64,000 nucleotides of DNA from Sepioteuthis lessoniana (taxonomy: Eukaryota; Mollusca; Cephalopoda; Myopsida; Loliginidae). Made by a program: the position numbers and the translations under genes. Positions 23,551-35,205 of the stretch are shown here, piece after piece. Each line of letters starts with the position of its first letter. Positions within the stretch are counted from its first letter, which is position 1. Under the pieces are notes generated by a model, which was not told where the DNA came from, did not search any database, and saw nothing but the letters and a program-made list of their open reading frames with translations. The stretch lies in NCBI GenBank assembly GCA_963585895.1, contig OY757911.1, forward strand, positions 88,309,275 through 88,373,274, written 5' to 3'.

Positions 23551-25073
23551 AAATTTCTTGTAAATCAGGAAATAAATGTGTTGCTATCAATCAATGTCAG
23601 GTCAGTTTAAGTTTCAAGTTTAGCCCTTTAAAAATATATGTGTGTGCATATATATTTCAAAAGAAAACTCTAGAAATGACATTGACAGAAATTAAAATTA
23701 CAACACCTTGAAGGACAATGCTGGGTGCATTATTTATATGTTGAGGGTAATAGATATTCTGATAAAATTTTTAGTCTTCAACTATCTTGTGATAGAGTAA
23801 CACATGTACTAATGTATTGTGTATGTATGCAAGAGGACATGCCAGTGTTAATACCCTAGGAGTATAAACAGTATATTAATACAGGATCTGACTATTGTTA
23901 ATACACACCTAATTTTGGAACCTGTGTACATATAAATATGTATATGCAACCATTTACTGCAATCAAGCTATATAATCTGTATGCTTAATCTTTAGTAAAT
24001 TGAAACATGTTATCAGGGCATTGCAATTTTATTTTCCATCAGAATACAATGTAAGATTATTAGTTAAATATTATATCCATTGTTTTCTGCTGATTAAGCA
24101 TTTTTAATGCAATGTTGAACAAATAAAAGGTGTGGATCAAATAAGTATTTCATAGCTTTTTAAAAAGTGGGCCTCTGTGGTTATTTAAAAGAAAAAAAGA
24201 AAAAAGATTGATATGAATTTTTTTTCAAATTTTTCTTAAGGCTAAAGTAGAAGTACAGTTCCACAATACAATGAACTATATAGAAAATCTTATTTATCAT
24301 TGCATTTGGTTAATAAGTAATAATAATCACTTTTATGGAATATGACAAGAAAAAAAAGGTTGTCCTTTGTATGATGGATCATATGAAAGCCAACCATCAG
24401 TTTTTATTAACTTATCATTCAGACTATACATTAGCATAAACAAAAATAAATAAAATAAGGGAATAAATAATAAAGGAATAAATATGAGTTAAATAATAAT
24501 TGTAATGTTACTGAAGTGGGCTATTGAAATAATAATTCAAATTGTAACTTACAATGAAAAGGGTTTAACACAAATTTTGTAAGTCTTTTATAAGATGTAC
24601 AAGGATGTGTTAACATAGGTATATTGCTTATTAGTCTTGCTAGGAATATGGGTCCAGCCATACACTGTTAATACTCATATTTAAAAAGAATAGTCCATTC
24701 TATACAGAGAGCTATCATCTCTTCTATACAACAATAATAAACACATATGACCATATCTTTATTGAACTCTTTTTTTAAAAAATATACATTGATGCCTTTA
24801 AGATAAGTTGTCAAAGAATGAAAATAGAAGTTGAAGTTAAAGGAAAGGACCTCCCCAACCCCCCACATACATTGATTTATTAAAGCATTCCCATAATGGA
24901 TAGCTTTTATCTCTTATTCAATGATCATATAATTTAGATAGCAATCATATTAAACCATATAACTATCAACAGCTAATTAGATTATATCACATCTGAAAAT
25001 TTAACTATTTTAGGATAATTTTTCTAATTATAACCTCAAATTTCATGTATAAATTCCTTGAGTTGTTCATAGA

Positions 25074-25455
25074 TTGATTGATTTTAGTGGAATGTCAAAC
25101 TGTCTAGGGTTATTTTATGCCTAGAGGTTAGAGAAGGGCATTCATTATATGTTCATAATTACTTTTTTTGAGTAGCTGTTTTTTGTTTTTTGTCCAACTG
25201 AATACAAATAATTTTCAAAGAGATCTATTTGACCCATAGATAGGATCTTAACAAGATCCTATTTATCAAAATGGACCTGAGAGTAATGGCAATAAAGGAG
25301 TATTCCACACTTCTCTGAGCTTCAGAACTGAAATCTCACCATCAGATGCAGTTTAGTGTCATATCCAGGATAATCCCCTTTTGCGGGAGAGGTATTACCC
25401 TTACACAAGGGATATAGTCAGCATATTTATAGTCCTGCTAATGGATTGATTTATC
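25074..25455. repeat. Family E repeat
   Basis: Starts GATTGATTTTAGTGGAATGT and continues through TTATGCCTAGAGGTTAGAG, GATCTATTTGACCCATAGAT and GATGCAGTTTAGTGTCATAT. Confidence 0.75.
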
Positions 25456-26132
25456 AAGATACTTCAATATTTTATAACTAAGACAATTGTCCAGAATTGT
25501 CTCTGGCTTTCTACTTCTACCTTTTGGAACTTGATAAACACAACAAAGACTTAATTTAGTAAAAGAAAACAAGTAAATATACAAATAATCTAATCTTAAT
25601 TATTTGGTACAAAGAAATATTTCAAATATTATATAGTTTATATCATTTGGGGAATTCCACACATGCAGTTAAATTAAATCTTTTTATTTTCAAGCTTCAT
25701 CTATTCATTTTCACTTGCCATAACAAGGATATATATAAAGAATATATTTTTAAAAGTAATATCCATCTTACTCAAAAAAACCTGAGATATAAAAGGCAAG
25801 AAAATTTAAAACACCAAGTTTTATCAGTAAAGGATTATGATTTGGAGAAATATGTTTTTTTTTATATCTCCAAATTATGATACTGCAGGAAAAACAAAAC
25901 AAAATAGAATGCTTGTTAAATGAAAGTTTGAGTGAAAGATTATTGGGAAACTTTTCTGGCATCTTACTGAGATATCAAAGACCATTCTTATAAAAATAAT
26001 CCTGTTATGAAAGACATAGTTCAACAAAGAAAATGAGATTCAAGCAAAAAGAAAAATGTCAGACAGTAACAAATTCTGATTAAATTAGACAATTGTTTAT
26101 ATGTGAAAAGAATCTTAAACATGTCAATTTAA

Positions 26133-26575
26133 GGTATATATTCACGTAATGAACAACTTTTAAAGACAAATTTTTTAGCTCAAAAAAAAAAAAAAAAAAA
26201 AAAAAAGTGGGAGGAGTAGTTCATTATATGAGATATGCTCTTAAAGAGGCTTATTTTGCTTCTAACCTAACCGAACCTAACTTTGATCTAAAGGCTATTA
26301 GTTAAGATAATGAAGTTTTAACTTAATATTTTTTACTATTCATAAAACCTGTATATACATGTACAAATATTATAAATAGTAAACAAAGTTACAGAAAAAC
26401 TTCATTATCTTAATTAAAAGCTTTTGTTTAGGAATTAGCTTATTTGATTGTATTACAGTAGTTTTGAAAGTATAATGTTTCAATATTTTCTCATGTCAGA
26501 TGTTGAAACATTTTTATTGACTAGCATAGCCAAAAGTTAGAGACAATTCATTACATGAAGATATATGGTATACTA
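26133..26575. mobile_element. MITE related to 1011-1193
   Basis: The left end GGTATATATTCACGTAATGA and the right end, ending AATTCATTACATGAAGATAT, are an inverted pair. It shares GCATAGCCAAAAGTTA with the copy at 1011. A poly-A tract (about 26182-26205) interrupts it. Confidence 0.55.
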
Positions 26576-26684
26576 AATAAGTTATTCTAATTGAGATCCA
26601 AAACAAAAATTATTTATTTCTTTCAATTCTACCAAGATCCTAGTGAAGTTCAATAGACTTATGAGCAGAGCCCTGTTGAATATT

Positions 26685-29032
26685 AACATATAAGTCCTGG
26701 GCATAACTAATAAAACAACAGCTTTTAGGCAAAATTTGACTTTATTCATTAACATAGTCTCCTTCTAGGGTGATACAATGATTTTAACGCTTCTCTAACA
26801 ATTCGATGCTTTTTTTGCAGAATAATTTGGCTTCAAAATACGCCTCAGTTTCAGATATCACTTCTTCATGGAAGCCAAATCTCTTTCCCTGGAACATTCT
26901 TTTGAGGTCTGCAAACAGATAGTAGTAGTTGGTGATTCAGATCTGGAGAATAGGATGGGTGCGGAAGTAATTTGAAGTGCAATTCATGTAGTTTTGCCAT
27001 CATTGTGATAGACTTGTGACACTGTGCATTGTCTTGGTGAAAGAGCACTTTTTTCTGCTTCATTTATGGCTGTTTTTTGGCAATTTCTTCCTTTAAATGT
27101 ACCAATAATGCTATATAATATTCACCATTGATGGTTCTTCCTTTCTCAAGGTAATTGATGAAAGAAATTCCTTGCGTATCTCAAAATACTGTCACGTGAT
27201 ATCCCACGTAGACGATAGAAATAAGATTAATACTATCCTCCCGTCGGAATGAACAGTGGCAAACCATTAAGAAAGAATGTAGGTCGGGGTGAAGACCAAC
27301 AGATGTTTGTACTCAGTAACCGGATTTGGGTGACATCTAGTAGCCCTAAGAAATCGGCTGACCAGGAAGGAGGAAGAGAGAAGCCAAGTGATTGGCTGGG
27401 ACCCTAAAACGGAAGTGGCACCTTCTTCCCGTCAGCGAAAAAAAACGAAAAGAAAAGTTAGTTATTGGAAAGGGCTCGTGGCAGACAGGCCCATAGCCAT
27501 TACTCCGGGTGAAGAAGACAAAAACATATCTTGGACACGAAGGACCCAAGTTCTTCAAGCCAGTGTTAAAAATAGCATAAAAGCCTGTGAAAGAAGAAAG
27601 ATTCTCCAGTGGAACCCCGTCGAAAAATAAGATAAGTAACTTTGGGGCTATTTCTCCTTATACCAAATTTTATATACCACTCTCTCTCTCAATTTGAAGA
27701 AACGAAAGAACAGAAAAGAAGAAAGACATTTATGTCCATGGACTGTTCAATTCATTATTATATATTTGACACTTTGAAAGTGTATCTCTTTGTATAGTAA
27801 AGGATTCATGTATTTTAATGTTACCACATGGTCGAAGTTGTTCTTTGCAGTTCTGCTATGAATTTGTTGTGTCACATTTCCTTTTTCAGCTTCTATTCGC
27901 CTTATGTTATCTTGCTTAGTATTGTCCTATAAATTCCTTTAGAATATCACACGGGAAACTGGAGTTGCCGACTACTACAATATAATAGTATTACTTCTCA
28001 ACCTAGAGGTCCATATCTTCCATTGTCTAGGGGGAGGAAGGAAAGCGACCTGGTGGGTGTGTGGATAGTGTGAAATTTGGAACCCCTTGCCAGCGGCGGT
28101 CAGTCTAGCCCTAAATTAATCCCTCACATAATATGACAGTTCTTATATGCCTGAGAGAAAAACTCTGAACGAGGACTTATTCTAAAGGGATCAAGTGCCA
28201 ACCTGCCCCATCTTCACATGTGCGAAAATAAAACCCTGTTCTGGGATAAAAGTAAACCTTTCACGTCACAATACAGAGGCCAAATCCTTGCCAGCTAATG
28301 TTTGTGTCTTTGGTTGCTTTGAACATCTTTCACCTGCTGTTGTCCCTCAACTGACTGCCGATTTGACTCCGAAGTGGAGTGGTGGATCTATGTTTCATCC
28401 ATTGTCACATATTTACACAAAAACTCCTTTTTGTTGGGTTAAAACAGTTGCAAACAATGCTCTGAATTGTCGACACGTTGTTTTTGATCGACTGTGAGCA
28501 AATGCAGAACCCACTTCAAACAAAGTTTTCTCATTCACAAATATTCATGCAAAATGGTGAATACACTGCCTTCTGATATTTTCAACTCCTCTGTTATCTC
28601 AAGCAACTTCAATTTACAATCGGCCAAAACGAGTTTGTGGAGTATTTTTTTGTATTTTCAAGGACAACTGCTGAATTTGGGCAACCTGAGCATTCAGCAA
28701 CATTTGTGTCTATACAAGCATGTTTAAAGTCAGCATACCACCTCTTAAATGTTATTCCTGACGGAGAAGAGTCCAAATAACATTTATCAAGCCATTGCTT
28801 TGCTTGAACAGAATGTTTTTCTATCAGAAAGCAATCCTTTATCAACTCATGAAATTCAGATTTTTCCTTTGTTTTAAAAATTTGCAACAGTAGCTTCATT
28901 TAAATAACTGTAATTTGTAAACTAATAATCTGATTGGGATCAAAGTTTGACACGTGCCATTTAAAGGTTATGGATTTTTTTTATTAGAGGTACCATCTAT
29001 ATGTCAGGCCTGGGACTTATTGAGTGATGTGT
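26685..29032 (-). mobile_element. Mariner transposon, broken, with an LTR inserted
   Basis: The minus-strand N-terminal part (28900-28275) reads EKHSVQAKQWLDKCY, TFKRWYADFKHA and then DQKQRVDNSEHCLQLF and YVTMDET. The C-terminal part (27189-26700) reads INYLEKGRTINGEYYIALL, KVLFHQDNAQCHKS, then LLPHPSYSPDLN. These are mariner DD34D landmarks: TMDE, HQDN, YSPD. Stops and frameshifts show it is dead. Degenerate terminal repeats are near 26690 (ATAAGTCCTGGGC) and 29015 (inverted AATAAGTCCCAGGCC). The gene is split by 27190-28270. Confidence 0.85.
27190..28270. mobile_element. Solo-LTR-like insertion inside the mariner
   Basis: 1081 bp. It begins TGTCACGTGATATC and ends TTTCACGTCACA, with short inverted ends, and is flanked by ATAC on both sides (27186-27189 and 28271-28274). 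TG...CA ends and a 4-bp duplication (or 5 bp, AATAC, if the element ends one base earlier) fit an LTR. No internal gag-pol part is present, so it reads as a solo LTR fossil, younger than the mariner. It is richer in G+C than the intron. The LTR family is not determined. Confidence 0.6.
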
Positions 29033-29319
29033 TATATTGTTGAAAATATATTTATTAGTGAAGATTTAAGGTGTGTAGAAAACCAAGAATAACAAAAGCC
29101 ATCCTGGTTTATTACTGAATATATTATTCAAATTTCTCATCAATTTAACATCAAATAATTTGCAATCAATTTTTAAAGGAGCACAAACACAAGCTTTCCA
29201 TACTTTATGTAAATTCATTTTTGGTAAAACTGTCAATTGCAAATTAATTGTATCATCAAGGCATGCCAACAGCACAGATTTCTCTGACTCTCTCTTGCCA
29301 TCTGTTCCTATTGGCAATT

Positions 29320-29700
29320 GCCCTTAGTGTAAGTCCTTCAGAAGGCATCCAATGTCCACAAATAACTGATATGTGTAAATTTTTGCTGGTTGGCCAACAC
29401 TGGTGTCCATGTTTAGGAGTACATAAGAGAACATCACTTATGAGTTTGTCCTTACTTTTCTAGCAGTGCCCAGTAATTCTTGTTCATCTTACTTGGATGG
29501 TTTAAGTGATGAGAGGTAAATGACTATACAACTGCTATTTTGTAAGGTGCTACTTCCAGGATTTGCTCAAAACAGCATGCAGCATCTTTGTGTAATTCCT
29601 ATCTAACTTTTTTTTTCCAAGCATGGTGCAGTCATACAGTAGACCTGACATGGTTACAGCTTGGAAGAATTACCATTTTATTAACTGTATAATTCATAAT
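29320..29700 (-). pseudogene. LINE C-terminal fragment
   Basis: The minus strand reads LQAVTMSGLLYDCTMLGKK, then KLDRNYTKMLHAVLSKSWK, then RITGHC and CTPKHGHQCWPT in shifting frames. This matches the conserved tail of invertebrate LINE proteins: LYGCTxWTL, LDGTYTRMLRAALNxSW, LRFAGHCWRSK, LLWxPKHG. It is broken by stops and frameshifts. The related fragment 61915-62150 is also minus strand. I cannot say what 29040-29310 is. Confidence 0.7.
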
Positions 29701-30054
29701 AATAAATAGCTTTCATTTAATCAAGTGGTTGAAAGAAAAGATTAAAGGTATGGAAACAGCAAAATAGATTGATAATTGAAGTTGATAAATGACAAAAATA
29801 AAATAAAATAAAACTAAATCCATTGAGAAAAACTAATTTTTTTCTGCTGTCACTAAAAAAAAAAAAAACACAAATTGAGGAAAACATAACTAAATTTAAT
29901 AGAAAGAGACGTTAGAGTTCAAATTATCAACTAATAATGCCAAATTAAGTCAAGAGCAATGAAATTGAAGTCAAAGCAATTATAAGAAAAAGACAAATAT
30001 CCAAAGAAGCAAAGAGAATAGTTTCAGTTGATGGTAGTTGTACTAGTAGTCATT

Positions 30055-30091
30055 ACTACTTTAGCTTAGTTTAGTACAAGGTCAGAAGTAT
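30055..30091 (-). repeat. SINE family D, left part (split)
   Basis: TTAGCTTAGTTTAGTACAAG is the family D tail. The SINE continues after the inserted B element, at 30428. Confidence 0.6.
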
Positions 30092-30427
30092 GTATTTACC
30101 CAACCCCTCCAGTTGTCCAAAATGAGAAAATCATTGAGGAGTTAAAACTTATCAATGAAAGAAATATGTATCTACCCAACACCTACACCATACTTAGGAT
30201 GTGACACAAAGTCAATTTTTAAGAAGCTTCCGCTAGACCAGTTATTTAACCAAGGTTAAAGAACCAAGTCTGCTCAACTTCATACTCATAGCTGAGAAGA
30301 AAGAATAGATTCATATCTTTCATACAGGCATTAGTACAATGTGAACTGCAAACAGCCTTGTTCAGGTCTTGAACTCAGAGTTGCAATTTCATTTCCTATT
30401 ATGATAACTGTAATGTTAAGCATGCCT
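30092..30427 (-). repeat. SINE family B inserted in SINE D, with target duplication
   Basis: The SINE-B core (GACACAAAGTCAATTTTTAA, then TGTTCAGGTCTTGAACTCAG at the B box) is bounded by an exact 16-bp repeat, ACAAGGTCAGAAGTAT, at 30076-30091 and 30428-30443. That repeat is part of the D element. The left side also holds a partly duplicated tail. Confidence 0.8.
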
Positions 30428-30525
30428 ACAAGGTCAGAAGTATAGGGCACTTAGTGAGAATCAAACTTCAAAGTAATAGTCTGCTAATTTACTTGCTAAC
30501 TATTACACCATGAGGTATTCATGGT
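30428..30525 (-). repeat. SINE family D, right part
   Basis: GGGCACTTAGTGAGAATC, then GTCTGCTAATTTACTTGC and ACTATTACACCATGAGG; the head is at the right. It continues the D element split at 30091. Confidence 0.65.
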
Positions 30526-30849
30526 AGTTGTAGCTTGCATTATCTGCTCATTACAACAATATTTCCACTTTAGAAAATACTAAAAGCTTTGAAAAATTTA
30601 GCAACTTTGAATTTTCATTGGAAAAATTTTTTTTTCTTCTATATTAGAATTAAAAAGAATCAATTATAAAGAATACAATTGCAAATTGTATAGTAACCAT
30701 GAGAAAAAAGACCATTCATGAAATTTTATTGATTCTTTTAAAAGCATATATAATCAGAACTACACTTAATACTCTGCTACTTAAATTAATTTATGAGAAC
30801 ACACACACAAAAAACAACAACAAACAAACAAACAAAAAACAACTATATA

Positions 30850-32115
30850 TTCAGTAATGAGCCAATATATTATGACCAGCAGCCAAATAAAGTGATGGCC
30901 TTTCATGTACATACAAAACAGCTCTTATCAGATCAGACACAGATTTTATAAGATCTCTAAAGGTTTATTCTGAGATCTAGTGCTTGGATATTAACAGCAG
31001 GTCCTTTAATTTCTCTTAAGTACTGTGGTGGAGGTTTTGCAAAGTGAACTTGTTGATCTAACTCATCTCAATGGAATTGAGATTAAGGTGTTTTTTTAAT
31101 CAAAGCAATACAGAAAAGTCTTCTAAGTGTTACTGAAACTATTCCTGTACCACTTGTGCAGTATAGCAGAGTGCACTGTCCTGCTGAAAGATGCCATAGA
31201 AGATTCATGACATGAAGAAGGAGGTAAATCTGGTCTTCAATAATACTGAGGTAAGTAGTACATTACAAAGTACCTTCTATATGAATTATAGGACCAAGTG
31301 TTTCCAAAAAAATTACACTGCCTTCACCAACTTGTTGATTTCTGACAGTGCATTCTAGAGCTATTGCTTCCCCAGGATAATGATGAAAATGTACTTTGGT
31401 GTTCACCTTATTCAGGAGAAAGTGAGAATCATTGAAGCAAGCAACCTTTTCTATTGAAGACACTTTCAGTAATAATGATTAGCATGGGTACTGTGACTGG
31501 CCTGCAATGATGCAGCCTTATACACAAGAAGAATCAATATACTGTGTGTTGTGATGCATCCCTTCTTTTAATTTGATTAAAACTGTCAGTAATTTGTGTC
31601 ACAATAGGTTTGTACTTAGCAGGTAATCATGTTTTTTTTCTCACACAGGAGGTGCACTGAGTGTAATGGTTATCATCATAGGAAAAGGAATTGGCACTCT
31701 AAGTTCAGATTCTGGACATAGGTGTTTGCATTTCACTTTGTACCAATACTCTTGGGAAAGGCATAAATCCATCTATTCTTCCCACAGCTATAGGTAAATA
31801 GTAAAATAGACTGGGTTCTTTAGCCTTAATTGAGTAATCAATCTAGAAGGAAACTGAATTTAAACCAGATTTATTCAGCTTAAAAAATTGACCTTATTTC
31901 ACATCCAGACTGTGGTGGAGAGTTTGGGTAAATACTTCTCACACTGATAAAGCTTAGCTGCTCTTAGCGGGTTTTCTCACCTTGGACCACTACTGATAAG
32001 TACTCAAATTTTTCTTCATGTCTATAACTACAGTATTCAATACATCAAAAAGAAAGTCATGGCTTAACTTCCTCTGACCCTGTCATGGCAATTGTTACAA
32101 GACAGTAGCTATCAT
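30850..32115 (-). mobile_element. Tc1-like transposon relic with a nested SINE
   Basis: The minus strand reads VACFNDSHFLLNKVNTKVHF, then PGEAIALECTVRN, QQVGEGSVIF and ETLGPIIHIEGTL. This matches the Tc1 order VAWSDESRFLLHHVDGRV, PGEEMAPGCTMGRRQ, GGGSVMLW, ETLGPAIHVDVTL. Further left, the DNA still aligns with the C-terminal part. The conserved Trp and catalytic-site residues are altered (FND for SDE) and stops occur. The end near 30850 has ATATTATGACCAG, close to the usual Tc1 end. SINE-B 31647-31935 sits inside. Confidence 0.7.
31647..31935 (+). repeat. SINE family B inside the Tc1 relic
   Basis: TGTAATGGTTATCATCATAG leads the head, AGTTCAGATTCTGGACATAG the B box, and TTGACCTTATTTCACATCC the tail. 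It is flanked by TTCTCACAC at 31638-31646 and 31936-31944, a likely target duplication. Confidence 0.75.
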
Positions 32116-32837
32116 TCTTGCTACATATTTCTAGTCATGTTTAGTTCTTCAGTTAATGTATTAACCTTTACAAGATATTGAATTTATAACCCAGGATGCA
32201 GCATCAGGGTCAAAGTTACTTTTAGTGTAGGTGAGTAATAATGATGTTTTCATGGTTAACTCAGCTCTTTAATCCAATGTACCCTATATATGCTTTTAAT
32301 AAATATTGATTATTTTCTTTAGAATATATAACATATGATTGCTTTTATCCAACTTGTTTCCAGTGAATACTGCCAATTTCAGATTTTCTTGAATGAAATA
32401 TAAAACTTTAAAGAACAGTAAGTGTAAAAGGACAGGTTTTGAATAGATGGGAAAAAGTAACACGATCATACCACACTAAATAATAAGACTGAATTTATGA
32501 AGCCAAGATTTAAACAAAAGTGTTTCTAAATCAGTGATCAATAAGGACAAGTTTTGAATTTGTTTATTTATATACATTGTAATATATAAATCAATAAGGA
32601 CAATATAAGTCAGCTGAAATTATGTATTAAAAAAAAACAAAAAAAAAAAAACATCCCAGAGTTGTGAAATCTTACTGATCAGTAAGGAACAAATATATTA
32701 GATTAACTAATGCAGAAAGAAATGAGTTTGTATGTTAATACATATAGACAGATTTAGTTAGATGGTTTTATGACATGTCAATTTTTGTTGGGTAATTAAA
32801 TGCCAAAGTCTTTTTTCCAAAAGCAATCATATGGTTT

Positions 32838-33065
32838 GGTTTCTTTGTTTAAAGGCATATCAACCTTTATGGGTTATTCAATGGCAAAGCCATCCTTGTA
32901 GAAGAACAACAGTAGTATTATTTAACCTATAGTTGAGAGGAATAATGGGGTTCCCAAGGGTATTAGTCCAAAAGTGAACATAATAGCATGACTGGAGTTT
33001 TAACTCATTTACTACAATGTCACAGTCTAGCATGTTAGCCACTACACCAGGGTACCCCCACCCTG
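32838..33065 (-). repeat. SINE family A, full length
   Basis: Tail GGCATATCAACCTTTATGGG to head TGTCACAGTCTAGCATGTTA and CCACTACACC. The flanks CAATCATATGGTTT and CAATTATATAGTTT are imperfect target duplications within the E repeat. The minus-strand head fits a tRNA-derived promoter loosely. Confidence 0.8.
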
Positions 33066-33099
33066 CAATTATATAGTTTCAATCAACTATTCTTAATAT

Positions 33100-33331
33100 G
33101 GGAGTGTCCCCATGGCATAAAGGCTTAAGTGCTGCACTGCAGCCTTGTAGTAAGTAAGTCCAAACTATAGTTGTGCAATTACATTCACTTTTCGAATAAT
33201 GCCTTTGGAAAAGGTATGAACCCCCTTATTCCCACTGCTAAGAGTTAAATAGTATCACCAGTTCTTCTACAAGGATGGCTCTGGCATTAAATAATCCATG
33301 AAAGTTGATATACTATTTAACAAAGAAACCA
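33100..33331 (+). repeat. SINE family A, full length
   Basis: Head CCCCATGGCATAAAGGCTTA, middle ATGCCTTTGGAAAAGGTATG, tail TCTACAAGGATGGCTCTGGC. It is flanked by an exact 15-bp AACTATTCTTAATAT (33085-33099 and 33332-33346). Confidence 0.85.
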
Positions 33332-34299
33332 AACTATTCTTAATATAATTTATTTTCAGTTATAAAATTCTAAGTGTTCCTAATAATTTATATAGAATTA
33401 TGTGGTTTCAAGTAACTATTTCTACTTGATAATCATTTATTTACACAACAGCTATATGGTTTTAGGTATTTCAAGCAGTTATATGGTTTCAAGTAACTAA
33501 AAATGATAATCCTTTGTAAGTAATTATATCTTCAAGTAACTATTCTTAATAAAAACAATTTGTATATAAGAATATTTGAAACAATATAACAATTTTTGAA
33601 GAGATCTATTTGACTCATAGATGTGACTCTAATAGATGCTACTACTCCAAGTCAAAGCGGACCAGGTAGTAATAATAAAGAAATGGCTCCACACTGTCCT
33701 GAATTTGATGCAGTTTAGTGTCCTACCCAGGACACTTTTTTTGGAGCGGTTTTACTCCTCTTCAGAAGATGCAAGCAGTGTATTCTAGGCCTACACATAG
33801 ACAGAGAATATGCATCTTGTACAACACTATGGTAAAATAAGTTGTAAAATAGGGAACATGGTTTTAATAACAATCAAAATTGATTAAAGCAAACATAAAA
33901 CTTAAATGCCTTTCAACCAATACTTTATCAAAGTCAATCATTGGTAAAATGAATGGAATGATGTTTTAAAAGCAAAGAATCTTGAAATTGGGAAGAGAAA
34001 AAAATAGTTGAAATCCTTAATCCTGTCTTGAAATTTTATTCAGACAACTGTATTTCTGACTCCTTCCAATTTGCATAATATATATGTGCAAATTACATCA
34101 GCTAATACACACATTATCTTGTTTCTTTTGATATTTCTAGTCTGTTCACGAAAATACTCTTAGATAAAACTATTGATATTTGTACCAATTATTTATATCA
34201 TAGCCTTTTAAAACTTTTTCTGAAAAATATTTTTGTTGAGTTGATGAAGATGGCCACTAAGTCTGTTTTTTCAGTTTCAATAAGATAATGTACTGACAG

Positions 34300-34570
34300 G
34301 TTGATAGAATATCTATGGGTATTCCTTTGGGACCTCTTATAGCTAATATCTTTATAAGGTTCCAAAAGAAACAATCATTTGATAAAGTTCCTAAACTATA
34401 TTGTTACATTTGTTATGTTAATGATACTTTTTCTTCTTTTACATTGCATAGCAAGGTGAATAGATTTATTTCAACATTTGAACACTTTATGATAGTAGGA
34501 GATAGTAAAAATATTGCCTTCCTCAGACATTTTAGTTGAGAAAACTTCCATATCTTTTATCAATAGCATA
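34300..34570 (+). pseudogene. Penelope-like reverse transcriptase fragment, first part
   Basis: The frame reads GIPLGPLIANIF, then YCYICYVNDTFSSF, then FINSIYRKPTFTG in another frame. Penelope-like RTs carry G-x-PLGPxLANIF, Y-x-RYVDDTF and VYRKPTFTG in this order. The YVDD catalytic box reads YVND here, so it would be inactive. Continuation at 34950 beyond a TG-rich insertion has WDSFT-like and inverted-repeat-free sequence. Confidence 0.7.
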
Positions 34571-34619
34571 TACAGAAAACCTACTTTTACAGGTGTGACA
34601 TTATAGATACTGGTGTGGT

Positions 34620-34796
34620 AGTATATAGACTTAGCTATATGTACGTGCGCATGTGTACACACATGAGTAGGTGTGAGTACATGTATGTGTGTATGCATGA
34701 ATATGTGGGTGCATACATGTGTATGGTTGTGAACTGATTATCAGTATGTATATATGCATGTCCATATAGAGACCAGGACATATTTGTGTGGCTATG

Positions 34797-34844
<48 letters not shown>
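34620..34844 (+). repeat. TG-rich degenerate region and TG microsatellite
   Basis: 34620-34796 is a degenerate TG/ATG-rich stretch; 34797-34844 is a pure TG run. It separates two Penelope-like pieces. Confidence 0.9.
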
Positions 34845-34846
<2 letters not shown>

Positions 34847-34949
34847 CCGTATGTATTTTGTGTGGGTACCACAAATCCAACCCTGCCAAGATATCTGACC
34901 ATCATGGAGATGATCAGATAAAGTGGAACTGCAACTTAAATAGACCTTC

Positions 34950-35205
34950 AATTTATATTTGAGTTGGGATTCCTTTACTGCTACATCCAGGAAGATCGAC
35001 CTTGTATTCTAACTCTTCAATTCACAATGTTTACAAGAAATACTTTACAAAAAAAACAAACAAAAAAAAACAAACCACCTTTTCTAATATCATCTATTAC
35101 ATTACCAATTTGTTTTTCTCTAGCAAACTCATTCAGTCCAGTGGTCACTTTGAACTTAATTCAAAGTGATTAACATGATTTTATCTTACTCACATAACAA
35201 CTACA
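34950..35205 (+). pseudogene. Penelope-like fragment, second part
   Basis: In shifting plus frames this reads WDSFTATSRKIDL, then IHNVYKKYFTKKT and SNIIYYITN. The first resembles the WDSFxPxxYKINLI segment that follows YRKPTFTG in Penelope-like and related RT tails. This is a weak call that rests on position and orientation. Confidence 0.5.

Larger units (their letters stand above)
32757..33815. repeat. Family E repeat interrupted by two SINE-A copies
   Basis: Begins with a TTTATGACATGTCAATTTTT tail, carries VNTR-type units (CAGTTATATGGTTTCAAGTA) and ends in the E core (GATCTATTTGACTCATAGAT, GATGCAGTTTAGTGTCCTAC). SINE-A copies occupy 32838-33065 and 33100-33331. Confidence 0.75.

Noticed and set aside
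27388-27630. 80-codon plus frame
   Set aside because: It lies within the LTR-like insertion, is Lys-rich and has no recognisable domain; probably chance.
34631-34951. Minus frame of alternating Thr-His
   Set aside because: It is the translation of a TG microsatellite.
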